Shown here: one piece after another, positions 1-8,135 of the stretch | How the letters are laid out: every line of letters begins with the position of its first letter | Position numbering within the stretch: position 1 is the stretch's first letter | Assembly (NCBI GenBank): GCA_964557285.1 | Contig: CAZKZS010000153.1 | Location: 1 to 11,333 of the forward strand | From: SB15 sp964557285 | GTDB lineage: Bacteria; Chloroflexota; Anaerolineae; Aggregatilineales; J027 | Direction of reading: 5' to 3' | Length of the DNA stretch: 11,333 nucleotides | The notes under the pieces: model-generated | The model's database searches: none | What the model was told of the DNA's origin: nothing | What the model saw: only the letters and a program-made list of their open reading frames with translations | Position numbers and translations under genes: made by a program

Positions 1-13
1 TTCTGAGAAATTT

Positions 14-2938
14 ATGCGTACACGAGATTTATCCGTTCCAATTTTGTTGGTTATCGGGCTGGTGCTGCTGGCCGCCGCAGCGCTTGGGGAAACCCGCACC
101 GCGTTTATCACCGACTGGCTTTCACGGGAAGGGGGCGCCATCTTCAACTGGTGGCTGCTGACCACCCTGGCGGGGACAGGAGTGTTTCCCCTGCTGTTCC
201 GATTTATGCCGTCGCTGCCGAGTCGGGGGTATGCGCTGGCGAGAAGCGCGGGGCTGATGCTAACCGGATTCATTTTCTGGTTTCTGGCGTCGATGGGCTT
301 TTTGACCAATTCCACAGGTTCGATGATTTTTGCCTGGCTGGTGGTGCTTGCCCTGTCGATGCTGGCCTGGACGCGCCGCCGCGACCCTACAGGAATCACG
401 CTGGAGGGCTGGTTCAGGGACAACGGCGTGCTGATTCTGGTGGTGGAAATCCTGTTTGCCGCGTTGCTGCTTGGGTGGGCAGGCTACCGCGCCCACGAAC
501 CCGAAATTTACAGCACCGAAAAACCGATGGAAATGATGTTTATTAACAGTATTCGCCAGTCGGAAAATTTTCCGCCCAATGATGGCTGGCTAGCCGGATA
601 TTCCATCAGTTATTACTACTTTGGGTACGTGATAACGGCAGGGCTGGCCGATTTAAGCGGGGTCAATACAGGCATTGCTTTCGGACTGATAGGGCCGCTG
701 CTGTTTGCGCTCTCCGGCATCGGGATTTTAGGCGTCGTATACGACCTGATACGGGCGCGGCCGATGGACGGAAGTCCGGCGGCAGGCACAGCAGCCGGCC
801 TGCTTGGAGTATTTTTCCTTGTTCTCATGGGCAATCTGGGGACGTTTTTTATTGAACTTCCCTGGAATGGGAGTATCCCCGTTGGCATGAAGTATTTTGA
901 ATTTTGGGATGTGCCGGAGCGCTCCGATTTGGTCATTCGGCAGGACGAGGGCTGGGTCGATGCGCGGGGCAACCCCGTTGAACTCAACCCGGATACCCCG
1001 CCCGAAGACCAGGGATATATTCCGGTGCGGGACAGCAACCAGAACGGGGAAGCAGATTTCTCCGAATCGGATACGGAAAGCCAGGATTTTAAAAGCTGGG
1101 GGCGCTGGTGGTGGTTTCGTTACAGCCGCGTTGTTAAAGACCGCTTCCTTGACCGCACCCTCGTGAATCCTGAAACGAACGAAGAAGAAGTCATACAGGG
1201 CCGCCCGATTGGGGTGCAGCCAATTGATGAATTTCCCCATTTTAGTTTTGTGCTGTCGGATATTCACCCGCATGTGCTGGCGCTGCCGTTTACTCTGCTG
1301 GCGATTGGCCTGACGGTGGGGGTGGCGCTGCGTTCGCAGGAGATGGAATGGTGGGGGTATGTGCTGCTGGCGATCTGGGTTGGCGGCCTGATATTTATGA
1401 ACTCCTGGGATGCCGTGTTTTTGCCGTTCCTGTTTGGCGGCGAAGCGCTGCGGCGGCTGATTCGTAACGGGCGGCTGACGGGTAGGGAGTGGGGTCATGT
1501 GGCGATTTTTGCGCTCATCATTTCCGCGCTGACATTTGGCCTGTACCTGCCCTGGATTTTAAGTTTTACGAGTCAGGCCAGCGGCTTTTATCCCAATATC
1601 ATCTGGCCGACTCTGCCGCAGCAGTTGTTTTTGCAGTTTGGCGGCTTTTTTCTGGTATTGATTCCTTTTGTGCTGCGGGAACTGTTCCTGAAGCGGCATC
1701 AAATTCACTGGCAGGCGGTGGCGGGTGTTTTTGTGGCGCTGTTTTTGCTGATTGTGGTGGTGCTGCCGTTTTTGGCGGCTTCGCTGAGTTTAGCTCTGTG
1801 TAATGAAGATACCCTGCCGCGTACCAAAGCCTGCGAAGTCCGCGATATTGTGCTGGGTGGAGTAACGCCAGACAACAGTTTAAGCTTCTGGCAGGATTTA
1901 CTGGAACGGCGGGCAGGATCGTATCTCAGCGAAGGGCTGATTCTGCTGGCGCTGGTTGCCATCGCGTTTTACCTGTTCGCGCGGCCTGCCCGCCATGACG
2001 ATGCGGAAACCGAATCACGTCCACTTTATACCCCTTCGACGGCTGTCGCGCTGTTAATCACGGCGGCGGGACTGGTGCTGATTTTTGCACCGGATTTTGT
2101 GTATCTGGTGGATAATTTCAGCGTGCGGATTAATACGGTCTTTAAGCTGTATTATCAGGGCTGGATTTTTTTCAGTGTGGCGGCGGCGTATGCGGTGTAT
2201 ACGATTTTTGCGGTTGAAGCAGTCTCTCAGCCGCGAGTTTCAAGAACATGGGTGCTTCAGGGAGCATTGGGTCTGCTGCTGGCGCTGGTGCTGTGGATGG
2301 GCGCAATCTATCCCCTGTACGCGGCACGGACGCGCGGCCTGCATGAAACCGGACGGTACACCGCGTATCGGGCCTATGATTCCTGTATCCAGACCGCCGA
2401 AGATACCTATGAGGATGATGAACTCGAAGAAGCTAAGGAAACCTGTCTCAAACAGGCTTCCCCTCTAACTCTGGATGGGCGTTCGCGTTCGGTGTCCTCC
2501 GATGAATACGTGGTTGCCCAATGTTTATTGAATTTAAATCCTGACCCAGGTTCGATCGTGGCGGAAGCGCCGTTTGAGGGCGGCTATAATCCCTCCTTTG
2601 GGCGCATCGCCATGCTGACAGGGGTACCGAATCTATTGGGCTGGCAAAATCATGAACGGCAGTGGCGCGGCAGTACCTATGACGCGGTAACGGATACGGT
2701 CACAGCGTCCAATGGGGCAGTTGTGGACAGTCGTTCTATCCAGCTTGACCGTTTGTATCAGTCGGATAGCTGGGATATTGCTCAGCAGGTCATTAACCGT
2801 TACGGCATTGATTTTATCATGGTGGGGCAGGCGGAATTTTCCCGTTATGCTGATTATCAAAATGGACTGGAAAAATTCGCGGATTATCTAACTCCGGTTT
2901 GTCAGTCCGGCAACGTGAAGCTGTATCAGGTCAATTGA
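14..2938 (+). CDS. DUF2298 'YYY' polytopic membrane protein (TIGR03662-like)
   Basis: A 974-residue integral membrane protein, hydrophobic over most of its length. The family signature is visible: a conserved run around residues 162-205 (EKPME at 169-173, FPPND at 186-190, then the triple tyrosine YYYFGY at 200-205) and FPHFSFVLSDIHPH at 407-420. These mark the DUF2298 / Chlor_Arch_YYY family of Chloroflexi and archaea. The biochemical role is not established to my knowledge; the family is thought to be linked to lipid-linked sugar transfer because it often sits beside GT-C-like proteins, as it does here. A hydrophilic, acidic insertion at about 283-405 lies between membrane segments, probably outside the membrane, and carries an EF-hand-like loop at 340-351. 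A second soluble part at about 775-974 follows the last membrane helices. The ATG at 14 is preceded by a weak GAGA; only 13 bases lie upstream, so its promoter is outside the window. Its stop overlaps the ribosome-binding site of the next gene. Confidence 0.9.
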   Translation: MRTRDLSVPILLVIGLVLLAAAALGETRTAFITDWLSREGGAIFNWWLLTTLAGTGVFPLLFRFMPSLPSRGYALARSAGLMLTGFIFWFLASMGFLTNSTGSMIFAWLVVLALSMLAWTRRRDPTGITLEGWFRDNGVLILVVEILFAALLLGWAGYRAHEPEIYSTEKPMEMMFINSIRQSENFPPNDGWLAGYSISYYYFGYVITAGLADLSGVNTGIAFGLIGPLLFALSGIGILGVVYDLIRARPMDGSPAAGTAAGLLGVFFLVLMGNLGTFFIELPWNGSIPVGMKYFEFWDVPERSDLVIRQDEGWVDARGNPVELNPDTPPEDQGYIPVRDSNQNGEADFSESDTESQDFKSWGRWWWFRYSRVVKDRFLDRTLVNPETNEEEVIQGRPIGVQPIDEFPHFSFVLSDIHPHVLALPFTLLAIGLTVGVALRSQEMEWWGYVLLAIWVGGLIFMNSWDAVFLPFLFGGEALRRLIRNGRLTGREWGHVAIFALIISALTFGLYLPWILSFTSQASGFYPNIIWPTLPQQLFLQFGGFFLVLIPFVLRELFLKRHQIHWQAVAGVFVALFLLIVVVLPFLAASLSLALCNEDTLPRTKACEVRDIVLGGVTPDNSLSFWQDLLERRAGSYLSEGLILLALVAIAFYLFARPARHDDAETESRPLYTPSTAVALLITAAGLVLIFAPDFVYLVDNFSVRINTVFKLYYQGWIFFSVAAAYAVYTIFAVEAVSQPRVSRTWVLQGALGLLLALVLWMGAIYPLYAARTRGLHETGRYTAYRAYDSCIQTAEDTYEDDELEEAKETCLKQASPLTLDGRSRSVSSDEYVVAQCLLNLNPDPGSIVAEAPFEGGYNPSFGRIAMLTGVPNLLGWQNHERQWRGSTYDAVTDTVTASNGAVVDSRSIQLDRLYQSDSWDIAQQVINRYGIDFIMVGQAEFSRYADYQNGLEKFADYLTPVCQSGNVKLYQVN

Positions 2939-2945
2939 GGCAAAG

Positions 2946-5117
2946 ATGGCACAACTCGCACAGGAAAATGTACAGACTGGCCTGCGGATTTCTGCCGAAG
3001 CGCTGGTCTACGCGGCGATTTTGCTTTTTACGCTGGTGATTCGTGTTACCATGCTGGGCGCTGTCCCTCTGGATGATACGCAGGCACATGAAGCGCTGGC
3101 CGCTTTGCATCGTATTGACCCCAGCGCGGCCTCTAGTCATCCTGATGAACCTTTGCTGCCGGATAACGCGCTTGCCTCCCTGTTCAACAGTCTGTCGATG
3201 CTCATTTTTGGCAGCAACGACGCGGCGGCACGGCTGCCAACCGCGCTGGCAGGCAGTTTGCTGGTCATTTCGCCCGTGTTGTACCGCCGATACTTTGGAC
3301 GGGTGTTTGTCCTGTTTTTGTCGCTGGCGCTGATGGTGTCTCCGGTAGCCATTGCTGCCGCCCGCACCATGAGCGCGACCCCCTGGGCGATGCTGCTGGT
3401 GATGGTTGGCGGGTGGCTGGCGCTGCGATTCGCTGAAACCCGCGAAAAAGGGTTCGCACTGGGGGCGGCGGTGTGTCTGGCCGGAGTCCTCTTTCTGACC
3501 ACCGAATACGGCCTGTTTATCGTGTTGGGGCTGGTTTTTGGTCTGGCGCTTATTGTGAGGGATGATATTCAGAAGGTGCTGGCGGACTGGCCTTACTTTG
3601 AGTCCTTCATGGCGATGGTTGTCACCCTGATTGTGATTTCTACCGCGTTTTTAGCCTCTCCAGCAGGGCTGTCGTCTGTGGGGCAGGTTTTGGAAAAATT
3701 TGTAGAAGGCTTAAGCACCCGTCATGCCAATACCCCTTTTGCCTATGGGCTGCTGGTCACACTGCGATATGAAATTGGCTGGGTGATTTTTGCGCTGATC
3801 ACCCTCTGGTACACATGGCGCGACAGCACCCGCCTGGAACGGTTTTTAATGGGCTGGCTGGTCTGGAGTCTGCTGTGCGTGACGTTTTATCTGGGGGCGA
3901 CGGCGGACATGGCGCTGCTGGTCACGATTCCGGCGGCGGCACTGACGGCCAGCCTTGCCACCCGCATGACTCAGGAAGTCAGTTTTGGCTTCTGGAATGT
4001 TCCTGGCTGGTTTATTCCCCTGCACGCGGTCATTGTGGCTGCGCTGATTGCCGCGCTGACGGTGAGTGTGCAAAGTCTGGCGTTAAAACTGTATGAAGAA
4101 GCCAAAGTGCAGCCGTATGCCGAAATTTTAAATTTTGAGGACGCCACTGAACGCATCGGCACGATTTCCCCCGACGCCGATTCGAGTATGGTTATCACGC
4201 TGCCTTATATCCANNNNNNNNNNNNNNNNNNNNNNNNNNNNNNNNNNNNNNNNNNNNNNNNNNNNNNNNNNNNNNNNNNNNNNNNNNNNNNNNNNNNNNN
4301 NNNNNNNNNNNNNGGGGAATACCGTTTTGAGGTGTTACGCGGCGATGAGGAATTTAAAACCCAGGCGCAGTATCTTCTGCTGGTGTACCTGCATGACTTA
4401 ACCGACGACTCTGGCTTTGATGAACTCAGAAGCGGGGCAGTGGCACTGCGATTTCCGGAACTAACCGCCGCGCTGCGGATTTTTGCCCGCAATACGTTGA
4501 ATCCGGCGGCGATTATCGTTGTGCCGATGATACTGCTGCTGCTGCCGATTACGTTTTTCCTCGGCGGGGCCATGTATGGGGCGCGGGCGGCCTGGCGCGG
4601 CATCGGGTTCGGGGTTATGCTGGCGGTGGCGGTGTTTGGGGTGTCCCTGGGCTGGAATGTGTCCACGCTTTACGCGGGGCAGATGCGTGAACTCTGGACG
4701 CAAAACCCCACCACGAAAGATTATCATTCGCTGGAAGCTACGCTTGAAGAATATTCCCGGCGCGATAACGGCACACGGCATGAAATGGAAATTACCGTCG
4801 AAGGTGAGTCGGATGGGGCGCTGGCGTGGGCGCTGCGTCACTTTGATAATGCCCGCTTTGTGGATGCCGTTGGCCCGCATATTGTGACCGCCGCCGTGAT
4901 TACCCGTGATACGCAGCCGCGCCCGCCGTTGGGGGCGGATTACGTGGGGCAGCAGCTTGTGTTTGGCGAGTCCTGGAATCGGGCGTCGCTGAACTGGACA
5001 GATTTTGGGTCGTGGTGGTTTCAGCGCCGCACCCGTTTTGCGCCCACACCGGATAATGCCTGGCGGTTGTGGATTCGCAAGGAGGTGTACGATGTTCAAA
5101 CTGTGCCAGAAGGATAG
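2946..5117 (+). CDS. GT-C-like membrane protein, probable Agl23-type (TIGR03663-like) partner; contains assembly gap
   Basis: A polytopic membrane protein of about 723 codons, 34 of them unknown because of an N run. Membrane helices are visible at about 18-38, 100-137, 147-163, 172-203, 221-238, 270-289, 300-339 and 358-380, then at about 519-542 and 551-570 after the gap. The first outside loop after helix 1 has acidic residues (D43, D44, E49), the place where GT-C glycosyltransferases (PMT/ArnT type) carry their catalytic Asp/Glu. The soluble end has an ALAWALRHFDNARFV segment (about 625-639) and a final W/R-rich strand, resembling the WYLR motif I recall from the Agl23-associated family. 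That family is known to pair with DUF2298 proteins, which supports the call. It starts 7 bases after the upstream stop, and AGG at 2938-2940 serves as its ribosome-binding site. Substrate unknown; an adjacent Asp-Glu motif typical of active GT-C enzymes is not seen. The reading frame is the same on both sides of the gap. Confidence 0.8.
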   Translation: MAQLAQENVQTGLRISAEALVYAAILLFTLVIRVTMLGAVPLDDTQAHEALAALHRIDPSAASSHPDEPLLPDNALASLFNSLSMLIFGSNDAAARLPTALAGSLLVISPVLYRRYFGRVFVLFLSLALMVSPVAIAAARTMSATPWAMLLVMVGGWLALRFAETREKGFALGAAVCLAGVLFLTTEYGLFIVLGLVFGLALIVRDDIQKVLADWPYFESFMAMVVTLIVISTAFLASPAGLSSVGQVLEKFVEGLSTRHANTPFAYGLLVTLRYEIGWVIFALITLWYTWRDSTRLERFLMGWLVWSLLCVTFYLGATADMALLVTIPAAALTASLATRMTQEVSFGFWNVPGWFIPLHAVIVAALIAALTVSVQSLALKLYEEAKVQPYAEILNFEDATERIGTISPDADSSMVITLPYIXXXXXXXXXXXXXXXXXXXXXXXXXXXXXXXXXXGEYRFEVLRGDEEFKTQAQYLLLVYLHDLTDDSGFDELRSGAVALRFPELTAALRIFARNTLNPAAIIVVPMILLLLPITFFLGGAMYGARAAWRGIGFGVMLAVAVFGVSLGWNVSTLYAGQMRELWTQNPTTKDYHSLEATLEEYSRRDNGTRHEMEITVEGESDGALAWALRHFDNARFVDAVGPHIVTAAVITRDTQPRPPLGADYVGQQLVFGESWNRASLNWTDFGSWWFQRRTRFAPTPDNAWRLWIRKEVYDVQTVPEG
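4214..4313. other. Assembly gap (100 N)
   Basis: Exactly 100 Ns, a size often used as a placeholder for a scaffold join. It lies in the soluble-to-membrane middle part of the GT-C-like gene, after residue 422. The sequence on both sides reads on in the same frame, which agrees with a simple gap but would happen one time in three by chance. True length and content are unknown. Confidence 0.98.
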
Positions 5118-5134
5118 TCTAGGGAGAGCAAGTC

Positions 5135-5470
5135 ATGACTCTGACCGTTCACGCTGAGAATGTCCCTTTACGTACCAGCCCGGATGGGGACATGATTTAT
5201 GTGGGGAAAACTCGTGTGCCTCTGGAAACGGTAGTTGAAACTTTCAGAGAGGGTGCGACACCTGAAGAAATTGTTATGCAGTATCCTGCTCTCTCGCTCG
5301 CCGATGTGTATCTGGTCATTGGGTATTATCTCAATCATCGGGCTGAAGTCGATGCTTATATCGAAAAGGCTCATGCTGAATCGGAACGGGTGCGGCGCGA
5401 AAACGAAGCCCGTTTTGATGTTTCAGGATTGCGCGAACGCCTGTTAGCACGGCTCAAACCGCAGGAGTAA
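5135..5470 (+). CDS. DUF433 protein, VapB-like antitoxin candidate
   Basis: A 111-residue soluble protein. Residues about 22-75 match the DUF433 pattern: YVGKTRVPLETVV, then EGATPEEIVMQYP, LADVYLVIGYYLNHRAEVD. The fold expected is a small helix-turn-helix-like DNA-binding domain, and members commonly act as antitoxins beside PIN-like toxins. The charged C-terminal part (about 76-111, Glu/Arg-rich) is the likely toxin-binding arm. It has a strong ribosome-binding site, AGGGAGAG at 5121-5128, 6 bases before the ATG. It lies 17 bases after the membrane-protein gene and 6 bases before the DUF5615 gene, so it is co-transcribed with the latter and maybe with the upstream pair. Such pairs usually repress their own promoter; I do not see a clear operator or promoter in the 17-base gap. 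Family identity is fairly certain; antitoxin function is inferred from family and partner. Confidence 0.85.
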   Translation: MTLTVHAENVPLRTSPDGDMIYVGKTRVPLETVVETFREGATPEEIVMQYPALSLADVYLVIGYYLNHRAEVDAYIEKAHAESERVRRENEARFDVSGLRERLLARLKPQE

Positions 5471-5476
5471 CAGTGC

Positions 5477-5842
5477 GTGCGTCTGCTACTCGATGAAAAT
5501 TTCAATAACAATATTTTACGCGGCCTACTACAGAATAGCCCTGAGATTGACGTTATTCGCGCTCAGGACATTCCAGAGATTGCTGGCAAAGATGACCCAA
5601 CCCTGTTGGCGTGGGCAGCCGAACAGGGTTGGGTGTTGTTGACTCACGATGTTCGGACCATTACCGGATATGCCTACGAACGTATTGAACAAGGACTGCC
5701 CATGCCCGGGGTAGTGGAAGTGAGTCGTTTTGCACCTCTCAAGGATGTTATCGAGGATATACTAACCCTAATAGCTGCTAGCATCCCTGAAGATATAGAA
5801 AATCAGGTCATTTATCTGCCGTTCAAGTCCGGGAAGGCATAG
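5477..5842 (+). CDS. DUF5615 PIN-like protein, VapC-like toxin candidate
   Basis: A 121-residue soluble protein starting at GTG 5477. The start fits because LLLDEN (residues 3-8) is the usual beginning of this family, and GGAG at 5463-5466, inside the end of the antitoxin gene, lies 10 bases upstream. Acidic residues in the positions used by PIN-like nucleases are present: D6 and E7, D39 and D40 (GKDDPTLLAWA), and D58 in the strand LLTHD. These would hold the metal ion for RNA cleavage if it is an active RNase. The partner is the DUF433 gene 6 bases upstream; together they form a standard type II toxin-antitoxin layout, antitoxin first. The weak GTG start would keep toxin below antitoxin. Its last 20 bases overlap the end of the convergent histidine kinase gene. 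Toxic activity is inferred; some DUF5615 pairs may not be toxic. Confidence 0.85.
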   Translation: MRLLLDENFNNNILRGLLQNSPEIDVIRAQDIPEIAGKDDPTLLAWAAEQGWVLLTHDVRTITGYAYERIEQGLPMPGVVEVSRFAPLKDVIEDILTLIAASIPEDIENQVIYLPFKSGKA

Positions 5843-6959
5843 GCAGCAGGACACGGAAAATGCTGCCGATGCCAACCTCACTTTTAACCTCAATTTTGCC
5901 CATGTGCAGCTCGACGATATTTTTTGCCAGCGCCAGCCCCAACCCAACCCGTCCGGTTTCAAGCTGACGGGCTTTGTCGGCACGGTAGAATCGCTTAAAA
6001 ATGTGGGGCAAATCCGCGTCTGCAATCCCGATGCCCCTATCCTCAATTTCGACAACGGCAAAATGATCCTTCGGGTAGGTTCGCAGGTCGATAGTGCTGG
6101 CGGTAGGGGTGTAATGGATGGCATTGTCGACCAGGCAGCACAGTGCCTGCCGCAGTTCGGCGGGTTCAAGGGGAACATCAGCAAGGGAAGAATCCAGGGT
6201 TAAATGCAGTGTATGGCCTTTTTCCGCCGCTTCATCCTGCATGACCAGCCGCACTTCTTCCACCAGCGCATTAAGATTCAGATGTTGAAATTGCAGTTCG
6301 GGTTTTTGGCTCAGCCGCACCATTGCCAGCAGATTATCAATCATTTTGCTGATGTGAAACACCTGCTGTTCAATCCGTTGAGAATGGATTTTGCGCCTGC
6401 TGACATCCTCACTTTTATCCAGCAAATACAGGCTGGTGTTGATAATCGCCAGAGGGGTTTTAAAATCGTGCGAAACATCAGTGATAAACTGGCGCAGCAG
6501 TTCCCCACGTTCTTTTTCCAGCGCAAATTCCAGCGCCTGCGCCTCCAAAAATTTACGTTCAGTGATGTCACTGATGACCATTACGGCGTAGCTGTTGCCA
6601 GAGTCATCGCTGCGAAACGCCCGGGTAGAAAGGGGATGGATCTCCACGAGATGATGCCGTCTGGGGAGCAGATAGGCAATTTCAAAGGTGGTGGTTTCGT
6701 GTATCGCCAGCTTTTCCCATGCCCGATCTAAGTGTTCCTGAAATACTGCCTGATTTTTAAATAAACTCACAATAGGGATGTCTTTCACCGCACGAACTTC
6801 GCCCAGTTTCCATGTTTCGATGGTGCGGTTGCAACGCTGGATACGCTGCTGTTTATCCAAAAGACAAATGAACTGAGGTAGGGAATCAATGGTCGATTCC
6901 CATTCCTGTTTGGCGCGTTTGACCCGATTGTAATCTTCCTGAAAGGTGTTGTCGCTCAT
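5823..6959 (-). CDS. Soluble PAS-domain sensor histidine kinase (orphan)
   Basis: A 378-residue protein with no membrane helix or signal peptide, so cytoplasmic. Domains: short coiled start (1-22), PAS sensor domain (about 23-135, ending in VISDITERK), HisKA dimerisation and phosphoacceptor domain (about 150-215; VSHDFKTPL with His164), and HATPase_c (about 262-375). The ATP-binding boxes are complete: N box LVDNAIHYTP (Asn279), G1 DRGIGI (307-312), F box FKRFYRAD (321-328) and G2 GRVGLGLALAKN (336-347). It should autophosphorylate at His164 and pass phosphate to a response regulator, but none is encoded nearby, so the partner is elsewhere. The PAS ligand is unknown. Start ATG 6959 follows a strong GGAGGG ribosome-binding site (6968-6973) and a TATAAT box. 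It lies 76 bases downstream of the ATP-grasp gene and may be read with it as well as from its own promoter. Its 3' end overlaps the toxin-like gene by 20 bases, tail to tail. Confidence 0.92.
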   Translation of the reverse strand: MSDNTFQEDYNRVKRAKQEWESTIDSLPQFICLLDKQQRIQRCNRTIETWKLGEVRAVKDIPIVSLFKNQAVFQEHLDRAWEKLAIHETTTFEIAYLLPRRHHLVEIHPLSTRAFRSDDSGNSYAVMVISDITERKFLEAQALEFALEKERGELLRQFITDVSHDFKTPLAIINTSLYLLDKSEDVSRRKIHSQRIEQQVFHISKMIDNLLAMVRLSQKPELQFQHLNLNALVEEVRLVMQDEAAEKGHTLHLTLDSSLADVPLEPAELRQALCCLVDNAIHYTPTASTIDLRTYPKDHFAVVEIEDRGIGIADADLPHIFKRFYRADKARQLETGRVGLGLALAKNIVELHMGKIEVKSEVGIGSIFRVLLPMPSRT

Positions 6960-6980
6960 GCCTGGCCGCCCTCCTCTTTT

Positions 6981-6986
6981 ATTATA
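6981..6986 (-). promoter_or_regulatory. Candidate -10 box (TATAAT) for the histidine kinase
   Basis: On the minus strand TATAAT lies about 22 bases before the kinase start codon, in the 76-base gap after the ATP-grasp gene. No convincing -35 hexamer sits 16-18 bases upstream, so this is a partial match. If used, the leader would be only about 15 nt, holding just the ribosome-binding site. Confidence 0.35.
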
Positions 6987-7035
6987 CGAGAGAGAAGGGC
7001 GTAAGCGGTGAAGAAATTTGTATCAGGTTAAATTT

Positions 7036-8121
7036 CTAATGCGGAAGGCCGTAGCGGGCAGCCGCCAAATCCACAATGGCATTGATCAGCTGCTCGTAGC
7101 TCATGCCTGCTGCCGCCGCTTCAATGCACAAATCGCTGTACCCCGGATTCAGGCCGGGCAGGGGGTTAATTTCAAGGATATAGGGTTTGTGACCGTCGGA
7201 TTCATCCAGCCGGAAATCGACCCGTGCCACATCCTTACAATCTGTGACCCGAAAAACGGCTGCCGTCAGCCGATAAAGCTGTTCTTCCAGCACCGGATCA
7301 AGAGAAGCGGGGCAGGTGTAATAAAAGGTATCCACCAGATCGGTTTTGATGCGATTGGTATACAATCCGGCTTCCGATTCCCCGTAGGCGTGGGTATCCA
7401 CTTCAAGCGGCGGGAAGAATCGAAGTTCCTTCGGCAGGGCATACGGCGCGGTGAGGTCGGTCAGGCGGCGGGCGGTAGGGGGCGTAAAATTACCAATCAC
7501 CCCAACGGTTACTTCGCGTCCTTTGATATAACGTTCGCACAGCACGGGCTGTTTGTAACGCTGGATTAATTTGCCAACCTGCTGGCGCAGTTCATCAACG
7601 GTACGGACAATACTTTCGGCGCTGACGCCCATCCCTGTTCCTTCGCGGCTGGGTTTAACAAACAGGGGAAAACGCAGGCCGCCATTTTCATCAGCTAAAT
7701 CTGTATCCAGGGGTTCTTCCGGACTGTCAAACACCTGAAACTCTGGCGTAGGCAGGTCATGATAATGCAGCAGGCGTTTGGTCATGGGTTTATCCAGCGC
7801 CAGCGCCAGCGTCAAAATCTGGCTGCCTGTATACGGAATCCGCAGCATTTCCAGCAGCGCCGGAATCTGCGATTCGCGGCTGTCGCCAAAATGCCCTTCT
7901 GCAATGTTAAAACATAAGTCCGGCCGGTACGCGGTCAGATTTTCAATGAGGTTGTGGGCAAGGCTGGCCTCAAAAAATTCGGCCTGATGACCGCCGCTTT
8001 GCAGCGCCTCCACCAGCGCATTGATGGTTTTGGGGCTGTCCAGATCGTCCCACTGGTCGGGAGTCATGCCTTCCCAGGTAGGGGCGTTTTTTTTCAGATT
8101 GGCGAGAACCGCAATTTTCAT
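7036..8121 (-). CDS. D-Ala-D-Ala ligase-like ATP-grasp ligase, non-canonical
   Basis: A 361-residue soluble ATP-grasp enzyme. ATP- and metal-binding positions are intact: LDK (K111), FVKPSREGTGMGVS (K156 and the Gly-rich loop), CERYIKGREVTVGV (E196), ARVDFR (D302) and LEINPLPG (E317, N319). It should activate a carboxylate as acyl phosphate and join it to an amine. The C-terminal half and FNIAEGHFGDSRESQIPALLE (71-91) and IPYTGS (95-100) mark a Ddl-like branch. It is probably not the cell-wall Ddl: the N-terminal GGxSxExxVS motif is absent, replaced by WDDLDSPKT (24-32); no YDYxxKY loop is visible; and the end motif is NPLPGLNPGYSD rather than NTxPGMTxxS. Substrates are therefore open. It lies downstream of kamA in the same direction, which suggests a beta-lysine-containing product (inference). 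The start ATG 8121 follows GGAG at 8128-8131; a perfect palindrome lies just upstream. Databases may label it ddl. Confidence 0.88.
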   Translation of the reverse strand: MKIAVLANLKKNAPTWEGMTPDQWDDLDSPKTINALVEALQSGGHQAEFFEASLAHNLIENLTAYRPDLCFNIAEGHFGDSRESQIPALLEMLRIPYTGSQILTLALALDKPMTKRLLHYHDLPTPEFQVFDSPEEPLDTDLADENGGLRFPLFVKPSREGTGMGVSAESIVRTVDELRQQVGKLIQRYKQPVLCERYIKGREVTVGVIGNFTPPTARRLTDLTAPYALPKELRFFPPLEVDTHAYGESEAGLYTNRIKTDLVDTFYYTCPASLDPVLEEQLYRLTAAVFRVTDCKDVARVDFRLDESDGHKPYILEINPLPGLNPGYSDLCIEAAAAGMSYEQLINAIVDLAAARYGLPH

Positions 8122-8135
8122 TCTTTACTCCACAG

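Noticed and set aside
728..1498. Minus-strand open frame of 256 codons
   Set aside because: Fully antisense to the DUF2298 gene, rich in Gln, His, Arg and Pro as expected for a shadow of a membrane-protein gene.
4461..5099. Minus-strand open frame of 212 codons
   Set aside because: Antisense to the GT-C-like gene, with His/Arg/Pro-rich composition typical of a shadow frame.
5823..6959. Complete two-component system
   Set aside because: Only the kinase is present; no receiver domain protein occurs in the window.
7036..8121. Cell-wall D-alanine-D-alanine ligase (ddl)
   Set aside because: The ATP-grasp core fits, but the D-Ala-binding N-terminal motif is absent and there is no mur-gene context; kept as Ddl-like only.
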